Shown here: one piece after another, positions 18,221 to 28,579 of the stretch
How positions within the stretch are numbered: the stretch's first letter is position 1
Layout of the letters: every line of letters begins with the position of its first letter
Source of the DNA: Flavobacteriia bacterium
Lineage (GTDB): Bacteria > Bacteroidota > Bacteroidia > Flavobacteriales_D > Crocinitomicaceae
DNA length: 35,706 bases
NCBI GenBank assembly: GCA_947453545.1
Contig: CANGHE010000004.1
Coordinates: forward strand, 1-35,706
Direction of reading: 5' to 3'
Program-made: the position numbers and the translations under genes
The notes under the pieces: generated by a model
Database searches by the model: none
Told to the model about the DNA's origin: nothing
Seen by the model: the letters and a program-made list of their open reading frames with translations, nothing else

Positions 18221-18855
18221 ATTATCATGACACAAGATTTATATTTGATAAATCTAGAACTAAAGTTTGGAAGGCAATTAATGAGTATCTTCAAAAATAC
18301 ATCACAAATACGTCAAAAGTATTAGATATTGGTTGTGGCTATGGTGATTTTATAAATGGTATTGTGGCTTCTGAAAAGTATGCAATTGATTTAAATCCAG
18401 AAATGAAAAAACACATAGACATTGAAAATGTTAGCTTTCACGACCAATCTGTATTAGCACCATTCAATTCAGTCTCAAATAAAGTTGATGTTATTTTTGC
18501 TAGTAATTTATTTGAACATTTTAATGATGAAGAACTTATAATTCTAATTGAAAATATAAAAAACAAATTAATATCAGGTGGAAAACTTATACTTATTCAA
18601 CCTAATTATTACTATGCTTATAAAGAATATTGGGACGATTATACTCACAAAAAGGCATTTAGCCATAATTCCATAAATGATTTTTTAATCGCTAACAACT
18701 TCAGAATAATTAATCTTGAACATAAATTCATCCCTTTTAGTTTAAAGTCAAAGTTGCCAAAATCATATTTTTTGACAAAAATTTATTTAAAAACTAATTT
18801 TAGAATTTTCGCTAAACAAATGTTAGTTGTAGCTAAGTTAAATGAACTTAATTAA
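18217..18855 (+). CDS. Class I SAM-dependent methyltransferase
   Basis: KVLDIGCGYGDFINGI, DVIFASNLFEHFNDEEL, GGKLILIQPNYYY; ATGA overlap with the preceding stop. Confidence 0.87.
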   Translation: MNYHDTRFIFDKSRTKVWKAINEYLQKYITNTSKVLDIGCGYGDFINGIVASEKYAIDLNPEMKKHIDIENVSFHDQSVLAPFNSVSNKVDVIFASNLFEHFNDEELIILIENIKNKLISGGKLILIQPNYYYAYKEYWDDYTHKKAFSHNSINDFLIANNFRIINLEHKFIPFSLKSKLPKSYFLTKIYLKTNFRIFAKQMLVVAKLNELN

Positions 18856-18928
18856 TTATTATATTTAAATTCTGTCTGAAAAGTGGGAAGGTTACACTTT
18901 CACTTAAAAAGTTACTCCTTTAATTAAA

Positions 18929-19411
18929 ATGAAACATTCCTTGTACAAACTTCTCATTAAATCATTGGAAAATCTTCTTTTTAAAAAATTAGTCTTTGAA
19001 ATTATCAAGAAAAATGAAGTCTTGACAAATAAATTATACAAAGATTTAAAATGTAAGGGTGATTTTAATGTAGATGTTGAGGAAGATAAAAAATTTGTCC
19101 TTCATCATTTTGGAGGTAGAATTGAAAATGAAACGTATTGGAAAGGGCTATTTAATACCTTTGAGCACGAAATGGGTTGGATTTGGATTATGTTGAGCAA
19201 AAAGAGTCACGTAATTCTTGATATTGGTGCAAATACTGGCATTTATAGTTTGGTTGCAAAAACAGTAAATCCATCGTCCGAAATTTATGCCTTTGAACCT
19301 TCAAGAAATACGTTAGAAATGGTGCCTTTAAAATGGAACTATATACTGTGTCCAAACGACAAAATTATTGAATTTGAAAATGAATTTCAAAATTCCATTA
19401 AAAATGCATAA
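18929..19411 (+). pseudogene. FkbM-family methyltransferase, apparently internally deleted
   Basis: Ends 160 aa long: VILDIGANTGIYSLVAKTVNPSSEIYAFEPSRNTLEM is the FkbM motif I region, then VPLKWNYILCPNDKIIEFENEF, which looks like a C-terminal tail; the middle of the domain is missing. Confidence 0.6.
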
Positions 19412-20426
19412 TCCTCACATATCTGTCCTTTTACCTGTTTATAATTGTGAGAAGTACATTTCTACAGCAATTCAAAGTATCCTTGATCAAACATACAGTA
19501 ATTTTGAATTAATTATCATCAATGATTGTTCAACTGACAATTCAGAAAAAGAAATTAATGCTTTCAATGACCCACGGATTAAGTATCACAAAAATCTTGA
19601 AAATCTAAAATTAATACAAACATTAAATATTGGCATTCAATTATCCAAAGGAGAATATATCGCTCGGATGGATGCAGATGATATTTCATATCCTGAAAGA
19701 TTTGAAAAACAGATCAATTATTTAGAGAAAAATAAAGACGTTGGTGTATTAGGCACTTCATTTAAGCTATTGAAGGAGAACAGTTTAAATGATAATAGGT
19801 TTGATGGAATTAAAAAAGTAAAATATCCTTTAAACTCTGAAGAAATCGCATTTGAATTGATCTACAATAATGTAATATTACACCCTTCTGTGATGTTTCG
19901 AAAATCTATTTTTGACCAACATAAAACATTGTACAATATAGAATATACACACGCTGAAGAATACTACTTATGGACAGAATTAATTCTAAAAACAAAATTC
20001 TCCAATTTAGAAGATTGTCTATTAGAATATAGGGTTCATGATTCACAAATTAGCAATAATTATTCTGAAATTCAATTGATTAAAACTTTAGAAATTCAGA
20101 GAAAATACTTGAATAGATTAGGTTTTAATTTTAATCAATTCGAGACAAAACTATTAATAGAATTTCTACAGAGTAAAGAGTTAAAAAATGAAGAGATAAG
20201 AACATTAATAGGTATCCTAAACGATTTCGTATTCAAATTACCATATTTAACTATACTAGATCATAAACATTCTTTATCAATAATTCTTAAAAAGTTAAAA
20301 AACATAATTATCAATTGCAAAACTTTTAATATACAAGATTTTTATAGCAACAAATTAATTCAGAGAATTTTTTTAGATTTAACAATCAAACAAAAAATAT
20401 CATTTTTAAGAAAACAAAAAATATGA
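19404..20426 (+). CDS. GT2 family glycosyltransferase
   Basis: ISVLLPVYNCEKYISTAIQSILDQTYSNFELIIINDCSTDNSE, GEYIARMDADDIS, EEYYLWTELI; ATG at 19404 preferred. Confidence 0.92.
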   Translation: MHNPHISVLLPVYNCEKYISTAIQSILDQTYSNFELIIINDCSTDNSEKEINAFNDPRIKYHKNLENLKLIQTLNIGIQLSKGEYIARMDADDISYPERFEKQINYLEKNKDVGVLGTSFKLLKENSLNDNRFDGIKKVKYPLNSEEIAFELIYNNVILHPSVMFRKSIFDQHKTLYNIEYTHAEEYYLWTELILKTKFSNLEDCLLEYRVHDSQISNNYSEIQLIKTLEIQRKYLNRLGFNFNQFETKLLIEFLQSKELKNEEIRTLIGILNDFVFKLPYLTILDHKHSLSIILKKLKNIIINCKTFNIQDFYSNKLIQRIFLDLTIKQKISFLRKQKI

Positions 20427-21235
20427 AATTATTAAATTTAGGATGTGGTGCAGTGTTTTCAAAAGAAAAAAATTGGACGAATATAGATTTCTATTCATCT
20501 TCTCAATTCGTTTCCTCTCACAATTTATTACAAGGAATACCATTTCCTGATTCAAATTTTGATGTAATTTATCACTCACATGTATTAGAGCATTTTACAA
20601 AGCATGAAGCTTTAATCTTTTTAAAAGAATGTTTTAGGGTTTTAAAACCAAATGGAATAATTCGAGTTGTAGTGCCAGATTTAGAAGGAATTATCCATGA
20701 ATATTTGACTAATTTAAACTTATTAAAAGAAAATCCAAATGATGAAATAATAGCACAAAAGTATAATTGGATTATGTTAGAGTTATTAGATCAATTAACT
20801 AGGAACTATAATGGAGGTGAAATGGGGAGATTTTTAATAAAAAAAGACTTAAAAATATTAGATTATATAATTGAAAGAGTAGGTAATGAGGCTGTAAAAT
20901 ATAGAGAATGGAAACTATCACAAGACAGTGAAAAGATAAAATCTAATAAAACAAACGATAGGTCTTCATTTACTTTTTTTAAAAAAAGAAAAAAGGAAAA
21001 TGCACCTTCAGTGTATGATGAAATTGGAAAATTTAGACTTAGTGGAGAAGTACATCAATGGATGTATGATCAATTTTCCTTAAAGCAATTGATTCATGAA
21101 GCTGGGTTTAACGAAATATCTAAAAATGATGCGTTTTCTAGCCAAATTCCAAATTGGAATTCGTACAATCTCGACACCATTGAAGGATCAATAAGAAAGC
21201 CAGATTCTTTATTTATGGAGGCATTAAAAAACTAA
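20423..21235 (+). CDS. Class I SAM-dependent methyltransferase (type 11-like)
   Basis: MKLLNLGCGAVFSKEKNWTNIDF, DVIYHSHVLEHFTKHEA, ECFRVLKPNGIIRVVVPDLEGIIHEY. Confidence 0.88.
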   Translation: MKLLNLGCGAVFSKEKNWTNIDFYSSSQFVSSHNLLQGIPFPDSNFDVIYHSHVLEHFTKHEALIFLKECFRVLKPNGIIRVVVPDLEGIIHEYLTNLNLLKENPNDEIIAQKYNWIMLELLDQLTRNYNGGEMGRFLIKKDLKILDYIIERVGNEAVKYREWKLSQDSEKIKSNKTNDRSSFTFFKKRKKENAPSVYDEIGKFRLSGEVHQWMYDQFSLKQLIHEAGFNEISKNDAFSSQIPNWNSYNLDTIEGSIRKPDSLFMEALKN

Positions 21236-21239
21236 CAAA

Positions 21240-23186
21240 ATGGGGATACTTATATTATTTGTTGCATTTTACCTGATTTTATCACACAATCTTAGCTTGT
21301 CTGGTAAAATGAGTTTTGACTTTTCATTTTTAAAATCAACATTAATTCTTTCAGGTCTTATCGTTTTTTCAACAGAATTTTTAAGTTTACTTCATTGTTT
21401 TAATTTCAATGGTGTTGGAATATTTTGGATAAGTATTATCACCTTTGAAATAATAATACATAAACAAAAAAAAATCAACTTTTTTTATTGTTTTAATCAT
21501 TTTAAGAAAAATATTTCAATCTTTTTCTCTTCACAAAAGCTTACATATAAAGTTTTACTTATTTCCATTTCAATTTTATTAGTTCTTATACTTGTCCAAG
21601 GATTAATATACCCACCTAACAACTGGGATTCAATGACTTACCACTTACCAAGAGTTATGCATTGGATACAAAATGAAAGTACAAACAACTATGCAACTAA
21701 TATTACTAGACAAATATACTCTCCCCCGTTTTCAGAATATTCAATTGCTCAAATAATCATCCTTACTGGCAATGATAAACTATCTAATACTGTTCAATAT
21801 TTCTATTTTTTAAGTGCTATAGTAGCTTGTGTTTTAATATTAAAATTATTTACAAAAAATATTAAAATTATTTCATTATTAGTTATTCTATCTGCTACTA
21901 TTCCAGAAGCAATTTTACAAGCAAGTAGCACACAAAATGATATTGTACATTCTTTCTTTGTCTTATCTACCTTATATTTTGGATTACTTACTATTAAAAA
22001 TTCTAAAGTAGATAATTTTTTCTTCTCGGGATTGTCTGCAGGAATTGGTCTATTAAGTAAAATAATTGCTTACTTCTATATTCCAATAATATTGATATTC
22101 CTCTCGATTGTATTGATTTATAAAAATTATAACCGATTATTATTTGTAATAAAAAAACTTTCATTTATAGCTTTAATAATAATAATTGTAAACTCAGCCT
22201 TCACTTTAAAAAAAATTCACTTCAATAACCAAATAAGTGGAACTACTCAAGATATAGACAAAGGAATTACATTTGAAAAATATTCTCCTACTATTCTCTT
22301 ATCAACTGATATCAAAAATATTTGTCTTCATTTTGACAAGTTTTTTGTAAGAGATCTAGGGAATAAAGTTGCAGAAAAATCACATTTACTCCTAAATTTA
22401 AACATTAATGAACCTGGCACAAATGTTTTTGATTATAAATATGATGCAACCCATGATTGGAAAAATCATGAAGATTCACAAGCAAATTTTATACATCTTC
22501 TTTTATTTTTTGTTGCTATTCTAGCTTTCTTAAGAATGTTAATCCAAGGAAAAAGAAAAATAATTTCAATAGAATCAACCTTATTAATTATTCTTTTTTT
22601 ACAATTTAATTTTCTGAATTTAATAATCCGTTGGGAACCTTGGAATTCGCGAATACACACCCCTTTGTTTTTTGAAATAAATCTATTTATCGTCCTAATT
22701 TTTAAAGACTTTCAAAGAATGAAATTCATGCAATATAGTGTGTTAATTTTATGTATTTGTTACGGATTATTCCTTAGTATTTTCAACTATTCGAGGCCAT
22801 TTATTACATCAAAAAAATATACATCATCGATACAAATTAACGATACAAGGTATGACAAATACTTTACTAATAGAATGTGGGTAAAAGATGAATATTCCAG
22901 TTTTGTTAATTTACTCAATAAAGAAGAAAAAAAAATCAACGTAGGATTTATTTCGCACATTGATGGATGGGAATATCCTATACAAGTAGTTCAATTTAAT
23001 AAACCTAACATTCATTTTGACTATATCAAAATAAATAATTCTTCTGTCAAATACCTCAAAAAAAAGAAATATAAGTACATCTATTCGTCTTACCTGAATA
23101 AGAAGTTGTTATACTACAATAATAATAAATTTGAAAATATATTTACAAAAAATAAAAATATATTTGTTTATGAAAGAGAAAATTAA
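21240..23186 (+). CDS. Polytopic membrane protein, GT-C/GT39-like glycosyltransferase
   Basis: 648 aa, many TM helices; NNWDSMTYHLPRVMHWIQNESTNNYATNITRQIYSPPFSEYSIAQ resembles the acidic first-loop motif of GT-C enzymes. Confidence 0.65.
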   Translation: MGILILFVAFYLILSHNLSLSGKMSFDFSFLKSTLILSGLIVFSTEFLSLLHCFNFNGVGIFWISIITFEIIIHKQKKINFFYCFNHFKKNISIFFSSQKLTYKVLLISISILLVLILVQGLIYPPNNWDSMTYHLPRVMHWIQNESTNNYATNITRQIYSPPFSEYSIAQIIILTGNDKLSNTVQYFYFLSAIVACVLILKLFTKNIKIISLLVILSATIPEAILQASSTQNDIVHSFFVLSTLYFGLLTIKNSKVDNFFFSGLSAGIGLLSKIIAYFYIPIILIFLSIVLIYKNYNRLLFVIKKLSFIALIIIIVNSAFTLKKIHFNNQISGTTQDIDKGITFEKYSPTILLSTDIKNICLHFDKFFVRDLGNKVAEKSHLLLNLNINEPGTNVFDYKYDATHDWKNHEDSQANFIHLLLFFVAILAFLRMLIQGKRKIISIESTLLIILFLQFNFLNLIIRWEPWNSRIHTPLFFEINLFIVLIFKDFQRMKFMQYSVLILCICYGLFLSIFNYSRPFITSKKYTSSIQINDTRYDKYFTNRMWVKDEYSSFVNLLNKEEKKINVGFISHIDGWEYPIQVVQFNKPNIHFDYIKINNSSVKYLKKKKYKYIYSSYLNKKLLYYNNNKFENIFTKNKNIFVYEREN

Positions 23187-23195
23187 CTGCAAAAT

Positions 23196-23220
23196 AGGTT
23201 ATAGTTGATCGAATTAACCT
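23196..23220. terminator. Weak inverted repeat AGGTTA-N13-TAACCT at a convergent gene junction, possible bidirectional terminator
   Basis: Between the stop at 23186 (+) and the stop at 23234 (-); 6-bp stem only. Confidence 0.25.
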
Positions 23221-23233
23221 GCATAAAACTAGA

Positions 23234-24127
23234 CTATAATCTTATCCATTGATTCGGAATCAAATCATGAGTTTGATTTTGCATTTCTTGGATTTTAAAC
23301 CATTGTTTTGGAGCAATTACTATTTTATCTGAATTATTGTTTAACCAAGCTCCCCACCAACTAAATGAACTGTTCGCTATTATATTGTGAGCACAATATG
23401 ACATTAACATGAGTTCTTCAATATCTGAATCAAGATTTTCCACAAATACGCAATTAGAAAGTTGACCAAACTCAACTTTCACAAAATCTTTATCATCTGA
23501 AAAAATAAAAAAAACTGGTTTAACTACTTCATCTTGAATTTTCTGAATTGCTTTAAAGTAATAATTTAAATCACATAGGCCGTGATAAGCAGTAGTTTCA
23601 GGATTTTGAACATAATCACCTCTTCGAACATGAACAGAAATTGAAACCTTGGATCTAAGAATCTGTTCTTTGTATCTATTGGCTTCAATTCCAAGTCGAT
23701 TTTTCAGCTTGAAATCTTTTAATATTTCGTTTCTATATTTTTCGAAATATTTGGCACTTTGCCAATATCCCTCCAAATAAACAGATTGATTTGGAATCTT
23801 TGAAACTGTTTCATTGTATGAAAATTTTAACTCTTTGATATGTGGGAAGTAATAATTCGGAATTGGCTTTCTTTTCAACTTGAATAAAAGCCTTATTTTC
23901 AAACTTGGTTTAGATTTTTTTACACTATCAATTACTCCTCTATCAGCAATTTTTGGACTTATATTAAAAGCATCTAGTTCATAATCACGCAAAGAATCCC
24001 ATTCATAAGAATAAATATCCAAGTAAAGATCGGAATGAAATTGTAAAGATAAGGATCTTGCAAATGCATATTGAAACATCTGATTACCAATACCTCCTGT
24101 TAATTGAGTAATTATCACTTTAACCAA
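23234..24127 (-). CDS. GT11 family alpha-1,2-fucosyltransferase-like protein
   Basis: VIITQLTGGIGNQMFQYAFARSLS, VSISVHVRRGDYVQNP, NIIANSSFSWWGAWLNNNSDKIVIAPKQWF. Confidence 0.92.
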   Translation of the reverse strand: MVKVIITQLTGGIGNQMFQYAFARSLSLQFHSDLYLDIYSYEWDSLRDYELDAFNISPKIADRGVIDSVKKSKPSLKIRLLFKLKRKPIPNYYFPHIKELKFSYNETVSKIPNQSVYLEGYWQSAKYFEKYRNEILKDFKLKNRLGIEANRYKEQILRSKVSISVHVRRGDYVQNPETTAYHGLCDLNYYFKAIQKIQDEVVKPVFFIFSDDKDFVKVEFGQLSNCVFVENLDSDIEELMLMSYCAHNIIANSSFSWWGAWLNNNSDKIVIAPKQWFKIQEMQNQTHDLIPNQWIRL

Positions 24128-24843
24128 AAATCTTTACGAACAAATATCGAATTAATATTTGTGTCTGCATACAAAAGATATCCTTGTGAAATAATATGGT
24201 TAATTAGCTTATCATTTTTAATTCCACTACCATCTAATTCATAACTAACAGATTCGACACAAAAAACCTCTGGTTTGTATTTTTGAAAATCAAAACTTTG
24301 AACTAATTCAAAATCCATTCCCTCTGCATCAATAAATACTAAATTAGGGGCTTTATTATGAAAGTGTTTTTCAATAATTCCATTAATGGTTATGACAGAT
24401 ATAGGGGTTTCTTTATGTATATAATGACCTTTTTCTGACATATTTAATGCAGCTTCCTTTGAAAATGTATTTAATTCTGGTGTATCTAATTCATAATAAA
24501 TCATTTCTCCTTCTTTTGGAGCAACACCAGAAGGTATACTTATATCAAATGGACGAATTTTTAAAAACCTTTCTATCATTTTAGGATTTGGTTCAATATT
24601 AACTCCTCTACATCCTCTTTGATAGAAAATATATGTATTATTTAAATATAAAGGATGGTTGGCTCCTATATCTAAATAAGAAATATCTTTAATACCTCTT
24701 GCATTGAAAATATAATCAACAATCAAATCTTCTCCACTTTGAGAAAACGATTTTTTTTCAGCATTTAAGTAATCATGACGTTCATTCAACGTTTTATTAC
24801 TTTTAGAATGCGACAAAATATTTTTTAACTTATTTAAAATCAT
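24115..24843 (-). CDS. FkbM family methyltransferase
   Basis: SYLDIGANHPLYLNNTYIFYQRGCRGVNIEPNPKMIERF, NLVFIDAEGMDFELVQSFDF. Confidence 0.88.
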   Translation of the reverse strand: MILNKLKNILSHSKSNKTLNERHDYLNAEKKSFSQSGEDLIVDYIFNARGIKDISYLDIGANHPLYLNNTYIFYQRGCRGVNIEPNPKMIERFLKIRPFDISIPSGVAPKEGEMIYYELDTPELNTFSKEAALNMSEKGHYIHKETPISVITINGIIEKHFHNKAPNLVFIDAEGMDFELVQSFDFQKYKPEVFCVESVSYELDGSGIKNDKLINHIISQGYLLYADTNINSIFVRKDFWLK

Positions 24844-24852
24844 ATTAGTATG

Positions 24853-25683
24853 TTATCTTTTTAAAAAACTTCCAAAAACAATTTTTAAGTAAGTTTTCAT
24901 GAAATTTGTTGCATGAACTTGACTTAAATATTTATTCATCAAATGTATAACATAAAGTCTTTGAGTAAATTTAATTAATTTCTTGTATTTATGATAAATT
25001 ATACTCAATTCTTTTATATTTAAGTCATAATCATCGATACAACGATTAGTGATATTACTGTCATCTAAAAAAGTACAATATAGCTTTGTTGAAATAAATT
25101 TTAGTCTATAAGATGCAGCGAACAGTTGAAGATAAAAATCGACATCTACAAGCCATATTAGACGCTCATCAAATTTAATTCCATTGTTGGGGAAAATTAT
25201 AGATGATGGTCCTCCAATAAAGTTCGCTTTTAAAATATAAAATGGATTATTCATCAATTTTTCCAATTCCTCTAAATCAGGAATATGATTTGAGAGTTGA
25301 CCATTACGAATTGTTTCAGCAGACGAAAAAACAAAAGATTTATTATCATTTTTAATTTGGTCAATGCATAATTCAAGAGCTTTGGGATGGATTAACCAAT
25401 CATCATGGTGAAGTATTTTTATATATCTACCTTTAGCTTTAGACATAGCATAATTCCAATTTTTAGGAGACCCTAAAGAAGGCGAGTTTCTAAAATATTG
25501 AATAGAAACACCTTTGGAAATGTTTTTTTCAACCAAATCTTTTGTTTCATCATTTGTACTATCATCAGAAATGATAATTTCGAAATTTTTAAACGATTGA
25601 CTTAAAACAGAATCTATTACCTTTTGTAAATTCTTAATATTATTAAAAGTTGGGATACAAATACTTATTAAATCGCTTTCCAT
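24853..25683 (-). CDS. GT2 family glycosyltransferase (paralog of 26512-27342)
   Basis: ISICIPTFNNIKNLQKVIDSVLSQSFKNFEIIISDDSTND, GSPKNWNYAMSKAKGRYIKILHHDDW. Confidence 0.92.
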   Translation of the reverse strand: MESDLISICIPTFNNIKNLQKVIDSVLSQSFKNFEIIISDDSTNDETKDLVEKNISKGVSIQYFRNSPSLGSPKNWNYAMSKAKGRYIKILHHDDWLIHPKALELCIDQIKNDNKSFVFSSAETIRNGQLSNHIPDLEELEKLMNNPFYILKANFIGGPSSIIFPNNGIKFDERLIWLVDVDFYLQLFAASYRLKFISTKLYCTFLDDSNITNRCIDDYDLNIKELSIIYHKYKKLIKFTQRLYVIHLMNKYLSQVHATNFMKTYLKIVFGSFLKR

Positions 25684-25760
25684 TAAAATAAACGTAGATA
25701 TAATTGAAGATTACAAGTAAATTTTAATAATATAAATAAACATTCATCTGAAGAAAAATA

Positions 25761-26519
25761 TTAATTTAATTTCTTAAACAACAAATATAAATTTCTTGTA
25801 ATTTTTTTCTTAAAAAAATACTTGTAATTTACCCATAATTGATCACCCGCAATATTACTTACTGTGTCTTTTATTTTAGTAAATCCATTAATAATTAAAA
25901 AACTCTCGACATCAGAAGCTAGGGGTTGATTTTTATATAGCTCAACATTTTCTACTTCCAACCAAATCATTTTAATTTTTGATATATATTTCCCAGCTCC
26001 TTTCAACACCATCAACTCAGCTCCTTGAACATCCATATGAATAAAATCTATAATTGATATTTTATTTTCATTCGAGAAATTCTCTAGGGTATCTGTAATC
26101 ACTTCTACTTTTTCCTGAAATTTAAGCCATGGATGTACTTCTAATGTCTTATTTGGCTCAAGTAAAGAACTTGACTTATTTCCAAAATCCCAATTAACAT
26201 CTTCAGTAATATTTTCAGGTCTACCTGAAGAAACAAAAAATTCAGCCACTCCTTTTTGTTCGCTTAAGGCAATTTGAAAGGGAAAAATATTTTTAGAGTT
26301 ATATTTTACAATGTTAGTTTTAATTAAAGAAACATTGTTTTCTAACGGCTCAAATGAATATACTTTTGAATTAGGGAAAATTCTTCCATATTTTACAGAG
26401 TCAAGGCCATCACAGGCCCCTATATCAAATACAACCTTTACACTATTGGATATAAAAAAAGATTTCAATTCTTTTTGAATTTCTAAAGGTGAATTTAAAT
26501 AATCTAAATCATTATACAT
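25761..26519 (-). CDS. FkbM family methyltransferase
   Basis: KVVFDIGACDGLDSVKYGRIFPNSKVYSFEPLENNVSLIKTNI, IIDFIHMDVQGAELMVLKGAG. Confidence 0.9.
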   Translation of the reverse strand: MYNDLDYLNSPLEIQKELKSFFISNSVKVVFDIGACDGLDSVKYGRIFPNSKVYSFEPLENNVSLIKTNIVKYNSKNIFPFQIALSEQKGVAEFFVSSGRPENITEDVNWDFGNKSSSLLEPNKTLEVHPWLKFQEKVEVITDTLENFSNENKISIIDFIHMDVQGAELMVLKGAGKYISKIKMIWLEVENVELYKNQPLASDVESFLIINGFTKIKDTVSNIAGDQLWVNYKYFFKKKITRNLYLLFKKLN

Positions 26520-27342
26520 ATAATCGTTTTTTTAATAGTCTTATGAATAAAAATAATGAATATTGTTTTTTAAATGAGTTTAAAAACTGAAATGTACATT
26601 TGAAATACCATATTTTTTGTTTTAGACTCATTTGTTTGGAATATTTTCTTAATAAATAAATATATTCTGTCAGTTGCATTTCCATATCACCAACATATTG
26701 ATTAGTTATATTATGTTCATCCATACAATTTTCAAGCAATAACTCTTGAATATATGAGATTGTTAAATGATCGTCTAAAACTAATCGAATATAAAAATCA
26801 ATATCCACCAACCATCTCAATTTGTTATCGAACGTAATTTCAGATTTAGGAAACAAAATACAGCTTGGGGGACCTATAAAATTACCTAAAATCAAGTGAA
26901 ATGGATCTTTTTTAATTTTTTCAATTAATTCAATAGAAGGTAAATTACTATACTCTTCACCATTTTTGACATATTTTCCATGTATCCCAGCAAAAATAAA
27001 TGAATGAATACCATTATCTGTCTGTTCAACTAACTTCAAAAGAGAATCTTTTGAACAAAACCATTCATCATGATGCATTATTTTTATCCAATCACCTTTT
27101 GCTAAAGAAATCGCATGCTCCCAGTTACTAGGAGAGCCTAATGGCAGTTCGTTTTTAGAAAATCTCAATCTATTTGCAAATTTATTTCTATATGTATCTA
27201 CTAATAGTGACACATCAATAGTTGAACTATCATCAGATACGATTACTTCAAAATCTTGATAAGATTGAATTAATATCGAATCCAATGTTTTTTTCAAATA
27301 TTTAACTTGATTATATGTAGGAATACAAATGCTTACTTTCAA
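26512..27342 (-). CDS. GT2 family glycosyltransferase (paralog of 24853-25683)
   Basis: VSICIPTYNQVKYLKKTLDSILIQSYQDFEVIVSDDSS, GSPSNWEHAISLAKGDWIKIMHHDEW. Confidence 0.92.
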   Translation of the reverse strand: MKVSICIPTYNQVKYLKKTLDSILIQSYQDFEVIVSDDSSTIDVSLLVDTYRNKFANRLRFSKNELPLGSPSNWEHAISLAKGDWIKIMHHDEWFCSKDSLLKLVEQTDNGIHSFIFAGIHGKYVKNGEEYSNLPSIELIEKIKKDPFHLILGNFIGPPSCILFPKSEITFDNKLRWLVDIDFYIRLVLDDHLTISYIQELLLENCMDEHNITNQYVGDMEMQLTEYIYLLRKYSKQMSLKQKIWYFKCTFQFLNSFKKQYSLFLFIRLLKKRLYV

Positions 27343-27346
27343 ATTA

Positions 27347-28483
27347 CTAATTATTAATAAGATGAATTAAAACATTGTCGATTTCTCTTGAAATTAAATC
27401 TGGCTTACATTGTTCAAATAACTTTACAACTTCTTGACTTTTTACATAACGAATATTATCATTGGTAAGTAATTTTATAATTTCGTCTGACATTTTTTCT
27501 ATGTCTAAATAAGGAACAACATATCCTCCGCCTTTTTCAATAATTTCTTGTATTCCTGATGCTTTTTCAAAACATACAATAGGAATACCAAGAAGACCAG
27601 CTTCAATAGCTGCTAATGGAAATGAATCTGATCTCGATGTGAGAGCAAAGACATCAGCTTGTTTAACTATATTATGAGGAGAAGATGTGTGAGAAAGGAA
27701 ATGAACATTTTTCTCAATTCCTAACTTCTCAATATCTCCCTGATTTACAGTAAATCTTTCATTTGATTGCCCACCTAACCAATAGAAATGAACATTTTCA
27801 ACTCTTGAAACGACTTCTTTCGCCACAAGTAAAAAAATATCATCACCCTTCGCCCAATAGGCAGCGCCAACCATAATCACTTTTTTTGAATTTATTGGAT
27901 CTAGTAAAGATTCATCTTCAGAAATCGTTATATCTGAACATTCATAGACTTTTATTACCTTTTTATAATCGAATTGAAAATAATTAATCAAATTTTCTTT
28001 CACTAACTCTGATGCAGCTATTGAGTAATCAATATTGTCATAAAAATCTTTAAAGTTAGGCAGTAATTGATTTATAGCAGTTTTTAATTCATGTACATGA
28101 AGAAGAATTTTGGTTGAAATAGATTTTTTTTTGATTTCAGTAGCAATTGGCAAACATACTACTGTATTTGAATATAATATATCGAATTTTTGGTTAGCTA
28201 ACTCTTGTAAAAGTATTTCTTTTTCAGAAAGTATTTCTTCTTTAAAAAGGATTCTTTTAAATCTATTGAAAATTGAGTAATTAGGTTTATAATTTATTTT
28301 TGTTAAGTCATAATAATTATCTGAAATATTATGAAAAGCATTATGAATTGAATTAGAAGAAGTTAATGATAGTATATGAATTTTCTCTGAACCTTTATTT
28401 TTTTTGAACCATTCAATATAATATAATAATGATCTAGAGGCTCCAGAAAGAGATGTATCGTGTGTAATGAACAGTATTTTCAT
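27347..28483 (-). CDS. GT4 family glycosyltransferase
   Basis: MKILFITHDTSLSGASRSLLYYI, VIMVGAAYWAKGDDIFLLVAKEV, ADVFALTSRSDSFPLAAIEAGLLGIPIVCFEKASGIQEII; ATG at 28483 preferred over the track start at 28567. Confidence 0.9.
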   Translation of the reverse strand: MKILFITHDTSLSGASRSLLYYIEWFKKNKGSEKIHILSLTSSNSIHNAFHNISDNYYDLTKINYKPNYSIFNRFKRILFKEEILSEKEILLQELANQKFDILYSNTVVCLPIATEIKKKSISTKILLHVHELKTAINQLLPNFKDFYDNIDYSIAASELVKENLINYFQFDYKKVIKVYECSDITISEDESLLDPINSKKVIMVGAAYWAKGDDIFLLVAKEVVSRVENVHFYWLGGQSNERFTVNQGDIEKLGIEKNVHFLSHTSSPHNIVKQADVFALTSRSDSFPLAAIEAGLLGIPIVCFEKASGIQEIIEKGGGYVVPYLDIEKMSDEIIKLLTNDNIRYVKSQEVVKLFEQCKPDLISREIDNVLIHLINN

Positions 28484-28579
28484 TGAAAAATGATTGCGAA
28501 ATTTTAAAGACAATAATTCGTTTGTTAAAAACAAACATACAAAAATAATATATATATTCGTCTCCACTAGTAAAAATGG

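Noticed and set aside
18870-18925. Short direct repeat gttacactt / gttactcctt before the FkbM remnant
   Set aside because: Too short and imperfect; likely chance in AT-rich intergenic DNA.
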